A stretch of 64,000 nucleotides of DNA from Plasmodium brasilianum (lineage: Eukaryota > Apicomplexa > Aconoidasida > Haemosporida > Plasmodiidae). Positions 54,539-64,000 of this stretch are shown here, piece by piece. Location of the stretch: positions 1,017,501 to 1,081,500 of the forward strand of contig NC_090117.1 of assembly GCF_023973825.1 (NCBI RefSeq), written 5' to 3'. Below the pieces are notes generated by a model that was not told where the DNA came from, did not search any database, and was given only the letters and a program-made list of their open reading frames with translations. The stretch's first letter is position 1; each line of letters begins with the position of its first letter. The position numbers were made by a program, and so were the translations under genes.

Positions 54539-55220
54539 GTGTTAAATATTATTCAATTTTACCAGTAAAAAGGAAATGAACTCTATTTAGAATAAATGAA
54601 AATGAATTACTAGGTTTTGAGCTGATAGAAAAATGCTATTTCTTTCACGTATTTTTTAAAAAATGTATATTAAATATTTATATTTAAAGAAAGTTAGACA
54701 TTCTTGTACTTTTTTAATTATTCTAAATATTCAGAAAATATCAGGAATATTATATTGAGATCTATTAATTCATTTAAATAAAGAATTACTATTATTATGG
54801 ATAAAAATAAAACAGGGAATGAATAATGCATATATGTACATAACAACTCATTGGTAACATATATAAATACATACATATGATAATACTGTTTTTTATTGTT
54901 TATGGTATTTTAATAAGCTTAAAGGGGTGAAGAAAAAAGTAATTAATATTTTATTTTACATATAAAAAAAAAGAAAAAAGTAAATTAATCTATTAATTAA
55001 ATAAAAAAAAAAACGAAAAGCGGAATTTTAATTACCCCAAATAAAATTTTTATTCATTATATGTTTTTTTATTAATAACCTTTAAACTTTCCATAACTAA
55101 ATAATTATTTTTACACCATTCTACCATTTAAATTATGATATGAAGACCTACAACTAATATTTCATATATAATCTATTAACTCAAACTTGCTACTAGTTCA
55201 TTTTTATTTTATACTCGTAA

Positions 55221-55451
55221 TTGTATTTAGAAAATTTAGAAGGAGCCTTATCTGTGGGAACTGCATTATTTAAAATTAATTTATTTTATAAATATATGCT
55301 AAATATAATAATTACGTTATTATGTTGTGTTTTCATTTCATATATATTATTCTGTTTATTTCTTTTTTTGGAATTATTTTATTATTTTTTTTTTATTTTT
55401 CAATTAAAAAAAAAATATGCATTAACGAAATATTATCTTTTTCGCTTGTAA
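55221..55451 (+). pseudogene. Possible relic of a membrane-protein 3' exon
   Basis: An open stretch that lacks an ATG at its start and reads LENLEGALSVGTALFKINLF, followed by a strongly hydrophobic segment and a basic tail (LKKKYALTKYYLFRL). A hydrophobic segment followed by a basic tail recalls the C-terminal ends of multigene-family membrane proteins. A possible acceptor TATTTAG sits just before the stretch. No upstream exon is visible. It could also be chance in AT-rich DNA, where hydrophobic frames are common. Confidence 0.25.
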
Positions 55452-57002
55452 GAGAATTATTAATTTAAAGCGTTTTAAAAATATTGTTGTAAATATAAAC
55501 AAATGCATGTATTTGTTTTTTTTTATGGAATTAAAAATTTTTCAGTTAAATGTTTTTCTCATTTAATCCTTTAAGACGAAATGAATTTTAGTCTAATTTA
55601 TTTTTACTATTATGGAATTGTAAAAAATATTACATGAAGTTTACTAATATTTGTACAAATATAATAATTTCATTGAGGCCTGTATAAATAAATACATGAA
55701 CAAAGAATGATAAATATGAATATAATATAGCATGGTCTTTATTTATAGGACGTACATGTATAAATATTTATATATTCTGAAATTATTATATTAACTATAA
55801 ATAAAAAATTAAAACCGATTTAAGTATACAAAAAATGAATATTTTTAGTTATTTCATAAATCACTAATAATATTAAGTTTATTATTGTATCATATTATAT
55901 AAAGAACCAAAGTACGTAAATATTTAAGTTTTGTTGTATTTTATATGATTTATTATTTTAAGACAGCTATATTTGTATACAACTTATTATGAAGTTATAT
56001 AAAAAAACATTGTTGTAATATAGTTAGTATTATATTATTTTATTTTTTTTAAAGTTTATACATTTTTTTTTGTTTTACCCTTGTTAGATTATAATTTAAT
56101 ATATATAAATATATATATATTATGTATATACTAATATATATTTATATATGTGTTTAATAAGTTATATATATATATATATATAATATAAAAATACGTAGTA
56201 CATATAAATAAAGTACATTTTAGTATTACAACCAATCTATTTTTCATAATAAAAATATATATATATATGTATTATATATATATAATACATATAATATAAA
56301 ATATTTTATATTCCTAAAAAAGGAATACTTTTTTTCTGTATTGTTTTCAATGAATTTTAGAATAATTTATTATATAAATTATTTTACATAAAGAATTAAA
56401 TAATTCTTATTATTGTTTTAATAAACGTTTAATATATATACTAATAAAATGAACGTATTTATTTTATATTAGGTATATATATATATTTAAATTATTTTGT
56501 AATTTTTTTTTTTTTTTAAGCGCTAAGAAATAAATAGTACTATATATTTTGAAAAAAAGTAAACTTCTTAGTGTATTTTTTTTGAAAGTATATTTTGTTA
56601 TTCAAGAAGAAATAAGGCTATGTATAGATATAAATAAAAAAGCTTTTAATCATTGAAAACATTTTAGCTTATTTAATTTTTATTATTTGTTATTCTATAA
56701 AAAATTACATATTTGCGGAATTGAAATAGTCATTATTTAATTCTACAAAATTATGTAATAATAATGCGTTAATAATGTGTGTTTAATATTGAAACTATTT
56801 TTTAATGGAATTTTTATGATAAAATAAATAAAAAGAGAAATGTACCATTTTAAATAGTTTTTTATGTATTATAATATATTGCAAATATATACTGTTATAC
56901 TGAAAGTTCATTTTATTTTTTATTTTTTTTTTTTTTTTGTTTTTTAATAAAACTGTTCGTAACTTTTGTTTACTATTTAAGAAAATATATGACAGAGGAG
57001 AA

Positions 57003-58461
57003 ATGATTAATAATTTAAATTCTAATAATATGTCAAACGCCAATAAAAATGAAGGACACTCAAGTGGACATGTTCTTGTAAGTAATAAAGACTTGGGATC
57101 ATCCGATGTGAATGTTAGAGGTTGTTATAGGACAAATGAAAAAAATGAAAAGACCCCATATTTTATTAAATTCTCTATGTTTACCGTTTTAATTTTGGTA
57201 CTGCACATTTTTAACAATGTAAGAAGAAAATTAGAAAAAAAGAAAAAAAATTCGAAATATATAATATAAAATGACGATAATAAAATTATTATTATTGTTA
57301 TTGCTACTATTATTGTTACTGTTATTGTTATTATTATTGTTACTATTATTGTTATTATTATTGTTATTATTATTGTTATTATTACTATTATTTTTATTGT
57401 TATTGGTAATGATAATATTATTGTTATTTTTATTATCGTTTAACAGAAGCATCTTTAAATTTTTGTTATTTCTTTTTGTGTTATCTGTGTAGTTTGTTTT
57501 TTTAAAACTTCATGAATGTATAATTATGTTTTCTCTTTTGTAATAATAAAAAAAATACTTATTTTTTTTGTAAATTTTTATTTTATAGTGTACATATAAT
57601 AAAACTTTAGATGTTAAAGGAAGAAATGTAGAAAATGAAATTTTAAACATAAAAGGTAGCAGATGTTTGGCACAATTTATGAAAAAAATATCACAGATAA
57701 AAGGTTCTTTAATGGGAGGAAACTCTTCCGGAAGAGAAGAAGATGAAGAAGAAGATGATGATGATGATAATGATGATGATGAAACTGATGAAGAAGAAAT
57801 AAATAATGAAGAAAAAGGAAAAAAGAAGGAAAATTGTTCACACAATGAAGAAGAAACTTCAGAAAAAAATATAGAGAAATATAGGAAAATGGCAGAAGAA
57901 ACATATAGAAAAAAATTAGAAGAAAGATATAAAAAAATGACTGAAGAAGAACCAAGACATATACCACAACCATTACCATATCCTAATAATTGTCCTGATA
58001 TTCCTCCCCAACTAACTGAAGAACAATTTATACAATTATTAAAGATGTTACCACCCGAACATTTACTACAGCTTCAACAACAAATGCAACCACAACAACG
58101 ACTACAAGCACAAGGACCTATAAATAGGATGCAAGAAATGCCTTCAACTTCAAATGGAGAAGGAGGTGGTTTTCCTTTTGGAAGCCCTGAAGAAATGTTA
58201 CAATTCATGAAATTTATAAATGAAAGACAAAACATGAATCAAAGGTGTGGTCAAGTTGAAGTGTATGATGAAGGGGAAGGACAAAAGAAATCAATTATAA
58301 AAAATATGTTTAAAGATATAACTAAGATGAGTCCAATGATTTGGCCTGCCGTACCTCCCCTTTTAATGATGTTCATTGGAACACAAAAAACATATTTGAT
58401 ACTATATACGTTATCCTTGATACAAGATGCATTTAATTTTGTACAGAAAATAAGAAATTGA
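57003..58461 (+). CDS. PEXEL exported protein, Pro/Gln-rich, two exons, unknown family
   Basis: Exon 1 is 57003-57218 (72 codons, donor AAT|GTAAGA) and exon 2 is 57589-58461 (acceptor TTATAG); both phase 0; 362 residues. Exon 1 ends in an internal hydrophobic signal (FSMFTVLILVLHIFNN). RCLAQ at 97-101 fits PEXEL (RxLxQ). An acidic block follows (EEDEEEDDDDDNDDDE, about 119-134), then a charged helical stretch (ISEKNIEKYRKMAEE-like). Next is a Pro/Gln region (IPQPLPYPNN, LQLQQQMQPQQRL, about 210-260). Near the end a hydrophobic stretch (WPAVPPLLMMFIG, then LILYTLSLI, about 320-350) could be a membrane segment. I do not recognise the family. A protein in the host-cell membrane system is plausible from the architecture alone. 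The upstream in-frame stretch before 57003 starts at a TTG and is not needed. Confidence 0.8.
57271..57440. repeat. TTA/TTG trinucleotide repeat in an intron
   Basis: A block of TTATTATTG, TTATTG and related triplets of about 170 bases. It lies wholly within the intron of the Pro/Gln-rich exported protein. Poly-Leu and, on the other strand, poly-Asn frames here are artefacts. Confidence 0.9.
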
Positions 58462-61400
58462 TGAATCGTGAAAATTTACTGTTTTAGCGCAATCTGGAAA
58501 ATAATACTTGTGTTTCAAGTGTCATAATAAATTGAAGTTAGATGTTGTTCTTTCTTCCTTTCTTGTTCTTTGTATATATATATATAATATATTATCATAT
58601 ATGTGAGGTATTAAAATTTTTGGCTTATTAAATTAAATTTTTAAATTAAATAAGAACTTTTCCTAAAGCTTTAAATTTAATACTTCAATTTAAATTATAT
58701 ATTCAAGAATTCACGTAAGAGTAAAAAAATTTACAAACGTTTTATCTTTTATATTTTTCAAAAGTATATATTAGTTTTCAATTTTATTTGTTTATTTTAA
58801 TTTATGTTTCTCAAAAAATGCACCTTTTTTATACATGGTAAATATTCCAATTTATGTTATGAATATAAATACAGAACATTACATATACATATAAATATAT
58901 ATGTATACAGTTTTAATGTTTTGTCTACATATATATAAATTAATTTGTCTCAACTTGAAAAATGTATATTAAGAGCTTTAATTTTTATATGCATATATAC
59001 ATATAGCGGCTTTATATGAAAAGCGTACATACATTACAATTTGTATATATGCATTTTGATTAATAATGCAAAGGATATTTGAAGCAAAAAAAAAGAAAAA
59101 AATGAATAAATTAGCGTTACCGAAGTTAGTTTGTACTTCTCATTTGAAAAATAATAAAACTCTTATTATTTTATTTTTTTTTTTGCCCATTATAGTATTC
59201 AAACTTTTATTTGAAAACGTTAATAAAATTTTTTTTTAATTTTGTTACTAATATATAATATTTGGGTATACATACAAAATATGCCCTAATTATTTAATTA
59301 TACTAATAATAAAAATAAAAAGATTCTTTTCATATTTTAATATTTGTTCACTGAAAATCCCATATTTGTAAAACATATTCAATATTGTCCTAACAGTTTT
59401 ACATGAAAAAGGTGGTAGTGAAAAACACTTTTAAAAAAAAAATATTACATTAATGGTATTTTTACACCTATCATCTATAATATTACATTTTAATAAGAAT
59501 TGAACTTCCATATATATATTTTATAGGTGTCAATTTTATTTTCAATAAATTTGCTATATTTTTAAAATTGATTTATAGAGCTGTTTATTTAACCATCTTT
59601 TACTTTCATATAGTGACAATGTATTAAATAAGCGTTTTAATTTATTTTAATATGTATTATTTATAATGAAAAAAAAAAAAAAAAAAGTCTATTTTCATAT
59701 TAACATTTGAATAACAATTTGATAAATGCTTTTATATTAATTTGTACATATAAATTTGAAAAAAACTGTATATAAATATATAAATTTAATATAAAGGGGG
59801 GTGATTTGATTACAAAATTTTTTACAAAATTAATTTATTTTCCCATTTTTAATAAATCGAAAATAAAATTGTTATTAAAGCGTACTCATAAATTTCTACA
59901 ATACTACAAACCGTTTAACATATATAATACTTATAATGATGTAAACACCATATTGATATTATTAACATTTTTGAAAAAGAATTTTTAAGTGTAATTTATG
60001 TGACATTTGATCACATATTTTAAAAATAAATAATTAAATATATGGCATAAATTTTGTATATTCCAATCTTAATATTTTGGGAAGAAATAATAGTCTTTAA
60101 AATTCTTATTATTTTTATAGCTATTAAAAAATTAGTAACATATACATTGCCAGTATGTGTACAAAAATATATTGTAGACATATCAGTCTTTATAAAATTT
60201 TACTTTACGATTTGCGAAGCACCGTATATCATTCCCTTTCTCATAATTATTATACAACCATTTCAAATAAGACTTATTGGTTTAATATGTTAATAATATG
60301 TTATAATGTTATTTAATATACTTATTTTTACGGCTACAGAGCAGATCAAGTAAAACCCTTTATTATGCGTACATACAAATATAAAATACATGTATGTATA
60401 TATTTATTTATAATATTATTCTGCGCTTCTTACATATTTAAATTGCACTTACACGTATTAAATAAATGCACCTAATATCCATAAATACAATATGTAAAAA
60501 ATAAAAATAAATAAATGTTTTAAGTGCACATACAAACAAATATAACTGAAAAAACGAACTTACAACAAATATATTGTTAAATAAGTAAAAATTTAATGAA
60601 TAATTTAAATTCGATATTTCAAAATAGGGGTAAACATAAAATATAATATTTGAAAAAAATAAATGCTATTATTGTTAAATTTTGGCAATACATATTAAAG
60701 TGATATATTTTCCTTTTATCCCTTTTATGGGCTGAATCATTTGTTATAATAATAATTTAAAATTTTAAAAAATATAAATACAAGATTTTAATCATTACAA
60801 TATAGATATCTCGGTTCAAGTTCCATAATATACTAACTTAAAAAATTTTTTTTTCGTTTATTATTAACCATATTCACATGGGTGGGATAAAAATATTTAA
60901 TAATAAATTATTTTTTAAAAAAAGCTATTTTTTTAAAAACATAAATAATAATAAAAAACAGAAAAAACAGAAAAAAATAAGAGGTAAAAATAGATTCATT
61001 TGTGTGTTTGTATTTATTACCTTCCATTTATATATATATATATATATATATACATAAACATGATATACAATTATACAGTTAATATTATATAATTGTATAT
61101 ACATGTATATTATATGTTTATATACATAAACATGATATACAATTATACAGTTAATATTATATAATTGTATATACATGTATATTATATGTTTATATACATG
61201 TAATTGTATGTTCATGTACATATTTTTTTTTTTTTAAAGCAAAAATTGGAAATAAATAAAATTTTAACGATATAAAAAAAAGAAATTCGCCAATAATATA
61301 AAAAAAAAAAATTAAATTAAATAAGAAAATTATATAAATATTGAAACGTTTTTATTGATTAATGGAAATACCTAAATAAACAAAAAAAAAAAACGAAATA

Positions 61401-62082
61401 AAAGATAATATAAGCAAGCACTGTGATATATTTTTTCACACTATTAAACGACTAAAAACTTTTAAAACTTTTTCCAAAAAATAAAATGATGAACAAAATA
61501 TAAAAACAATAATTTAAGAAGTGTATGAAAAAAAAAACTAAAAATAAAAAATATTTAGTTCATTGTATTTTATTGAATTAAATAAAATTTATTAATAAAA
61601 TTATTTTTAATAGTAATATATATTTTTTATTTTCATGTTAAATAGTAGTCTCATATTTTTATATATATTATAAGCATTATAGCAGTTTTTATAGCGGCAA
61701 AATAAAAAATTTACTTTACAAATATAGTATGGATTATGATATCATAAAAAATATTATTATTTAATAGAATTTTTTTTTTGACTGTATTTATTTATATGAA
61801 AAAATAAGTTGAATATATATAGTACTAAATAGCAGGGACGAAAGAATAATAGAATTACTATTGTAATTTAAATATATATGTGTGCATATTTTGTATGTTT
61901 TTTATATTATAAATTTAATTTGATTATTTAATATATTTTTATGAAGGAATTAATCATATATAATAGAAATTCCTTTGTTTAATTAATACGATAAGAAGGG
62001 AACAAATTATTTATGTCATTACATATGTACAAATATACATATTTATTTATTAATATAATTTAACTTCATAAAACTTAAGAAT
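58462..62082. other. Gene-poor spacer between two exported-protein genes
   Basis: 3.6 kb on the same strand, AT-rich. Two hydrophobic short frames (59.8-60.0 and 60.05-60.29 kb) begin at non-ATG codons and have no family resemblance. A 72-base tandem duplication lies near 61.05 kb. No gene is supported. Confidence 0.55.
61051..61194. repeat. 72-bp tandem duplication
   Basis: Two adjacent copies of a 72-base unit starting TACATAAACATGATATACAA, at 61051-61122 and 61123-61194, appear identical. The sequence continues into a diverged third start (TACATGTAATTG). This suggests a recent duplication. Confidence 0.9.
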
Positions 62083-63655
62083 ATGGAATTTAGCGACATG
62101 AATCCCGTTACAACAGGAGGGTATCCTTTTTCTTTTAATAAGAAAGAAGTCAGAAATTATTTTATTGATTATTTAGAAGAGGAAGGAAAATGTTACAGGA
62201 AGAAGGATTTAAAAAGTTCAATAATTTTTAGATGTTTTGTTTTATCCATTCTTACGCTGTTACATATTATTTTACAAGTATGATAAAAGAAAAATTTGGA
62301 AATTCCTATATATCATTACATGTATATCTTTTTAATTTGTTTTATTTAATTATTCTAAAACAAAAAAGAACAAAAAAATGAAAAAAAGTATTCATCTTGA
62401 ATAATTTTTTAATAAAAATATTTTTAATTCCTGTTTGCAGAATACAAACATATTTGCACGTTATAGCACTTTTAGAAATACCCAGTTGTGTAGTAGATAT
62501 ACAAGAGAATTAGCCGAAAGGAAAAATGCGAAGGTTGGTAATAATAATACAAATAATACTATGTTAAGGGAGGGAAATCCAAAGCCATCCCCCCCAAAGG
62601 TGGGAAATCAGGAGCCACCTAATAAATCAGTTAAACTAGGGGAAAAATCAAGAAATTTAAATGTGAAAATGGATTCTCCTTCAAAATCTCAACCCTCTAA
62701 AACGAACAATCCGCAGACAGACAGGAAGCAGATCATATTAGGAGAAACTTCTAGATCTCTTCTTTCAGGAGGAGATGCAAGTCCTAAGCCATCCCCTGTA
62801 GGGAGGGATTTTCCTCAACCAGAAAGTAAACCAGTCGAAACAGATAGACGTTCAAGGCATAATAGTATCGATAAGGGAGATAATGCAGTTTTAAAAGAAA
62901 AAAGAGTACAAGGAGGTACTTCAGAAGCAAACGAAAATGAAAAGTTAGATATGAAAAAGAAGGGAAATGATCCTTTATTGAAAAGGAATATACAAGATGG
63001 TCAACCGCTAGGAAAGGAACCCTCAGAGAAAATAGGTGAAAATGGCATAAATGTTGAGCTTATTAAAAAAAATGAAGATTTGGTGAAAAAGGATATAAGT
63101 AAATTTGAAATAAAAGATCTCCGAGAATCTATTAATAAACCTGACTTTGAAATTACATTGTTGCGTAAATATAACAGAATAGTTGATTGTAAGAATGTGG
63201 AATTGCCTTATGGTTGTACGTCTTCTGATTTTATTAAATATATGTCGGAATTAGATTTAAGTAAAAAGCTTGAGAATTTAAAGTATTTTGGAGATCCTAA
63301 AAGTATGTATCTTATATATAAATATGTTCACGATCATGAAAGGGTAGAATTTTGGAAAGTAAGAAATATTTTATGGAAATTATGTGAGGATTTAGAAGCA
63401 AAGTTTAAAATACCAAAGGAAATTAAAATAAAAGAATGGAATAATATTTTTGCTAAATTGATAGAGGAATTATTAAAAAAGGATCAAAAAAGTTATGCAG
63501 AGTTGCATGAATTAATTAAAATTGGAAATTGTGTTAGATCGAAGTTTATTGAATTCATAGTTGGTAAAAGACATTCATGGAAGCTGTTCTCCAATGAAAT
63601 GAATGACAAATTTACGGAAGAATTGGCTACTAATTTAGTGAAATATGCAAAATAA
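62083..63655 (+). CDS. PHIST-like exported protein, two exons, PEXEL
   Basis: Exon 1 is 62083-62277 (65 codons, donor CAA|GTATGA) and exon 2 is 62441-63655 (acceptor TTTGCAG); phase 0; 469 residues. Exon 1 ends in a recessed hydrophobic signal (IIFRCFVLSILTLLHIILQ). RELAE at 87-91 is a textbook PEXEL (RxLxE). A Pro/Ser/Lys-rich disordered linker spans about 95-265. The C-terminal helical domain, about 270-469, has VEFWKVRNILWKLCEDLE, KEWNNIF and HSWKLF. This Trp spacing in an all-helical C-terminal domain is PHIST/PRESAN-like. The function would be remodelling of the red cell, inferred only from the family. It is a separate gene from the PHIST at 47 kb, with little similarity outside motifs. 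Confidence 0.85.
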
Positions 63656-64000
63656 AATTATAATGATGTAGGTGACTTGAATAGAAAGTGCTGATTTATT
63701 AAATTGATAAAATTATGAAAAAATATAATTAATCCCGGAGATTAAATTGGCTATAGCTGCTGTTCTATGTGAAACATAGATTCTTCTTCTCCGTTAACAT
63801 TTCTATCATTATCGCTATATATATCGTTATATATACTGTTATAATTATCGATATTTTTATCGTTATTATTATCGTTATTATTATCGTTATTATTATCGTT
63901 ATTATTATCGTTATTATTATCTTCTTTTTATTTTATTTTATTTTGTTTTCTACTGTTAACTGATAATATTACTTATATAAGTAATAGTGAAAGTTGAGTA
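63656..64000. other. 3' flank with short repeats, window end
   Basis: AT-rich 3' flank of the PHIST-like gene. A TTATCGTTATTA-type repeat spans about 63790-63935 and gives an artificial Ile/Val-rich frame. No gene is seen to the window edge. Confidence 0.6.

Larger units (their letters stand above)
51794..57002. other. Long gene-poor divergent spacer
   Basis: 5.2 kb between TRAg (-) and the PEXEL gene (+). It has an A-rich tandem repeat at 52.25-52.4 kb (separate entry), TA runs near 52676-52700 and 53224-53268, and poly-A/T. A short coding-like stretch at 54413-54538 and one at 55221-55451 are listed separately as possible relics. Nothing else is credible. Confidence 0.5.

Noticed and set aside
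57231..57492. Poly-Leu / poly-Asn frames
   Set aside because: They come from the TTA/TTG triplet repeat in the intron of the 57.0-kb gene.
59806..60293. Two hydrophobic short frames
   Set aside because: They begin at non-ATG codons, are Ile/Leu/Phe/Lys-rich as random AT-rich DNA would be, and have no signal, motif or paired exon.

Overview
This window is very AT-rich eukaryotic DNA from a malaria parasite (genus Plasmodium). The evidence is dense poly-A/T and TA tracts, large intronless genes with low-complexity inserts, small-exon genes with GT..AG introns, and Plasmodium-specific families: ETRAMP, PHIST, a tryptophan-rich antigen and PEXEL-type exported proteins. Two PHIST genes, a tryptophan-rich antigen and the base composition together best suit a mammalian species of the P. 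malariae or P. ovale type. That species call is an inference and was not tested.

The left half (1-33.5 kb) is conserved chromosome core. From memory, gene order and orientation mirror the left arm of P. falciparum chromosome 2: a lysine/asparagine-rich hypothetical protein (1048-2655 +), a giant STE-like protein kinase (4791-12017 +), repetitive organellar protein (15625-21555 +), a DHHC palmitoyltransferase in at least nine small exons (about 24.3-21.9 kb, -), a three-exon RRM-like small protein (24686-25639 +), a long-chain polyprenyl diphosphate synthase (27936-26374 -), a large acidic repeat protein with a spliced C-terminal OB-fold (28877-33461 +), and an ETRAMP (36702-36421 -).

The right half (about 36-64 kb) is subtelomere-like: sparse genes, long gene-poor AT-rich gaps and host-interaction genes. 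It holds a secreted 335-residue protein of unknown family (41978-40971 -), a two-exon PHIST protein (47128-49197 +), a short two-exon tryptophan-rich antigen (51793-50846 -), a two-exon PEXEL protein rich in Pro/Gln (57003-58461 +) and a second two-exon PHIST-like protein (62083-63655 +). The three PEXEL genes share one layout: a short first exon ending in an internal hydrophobic segment, one intron, then RxLxE/Q early in exon 2. The telomere probably lies to the right.

The most useful results are gene models that single-frame reading hides: the DHHC enzyme, the RRM-like protein, the OB-fold exons and the first exon of the tryptophan-rich antigen. All splice sites come from reading GT/AG signals and phase by eye.
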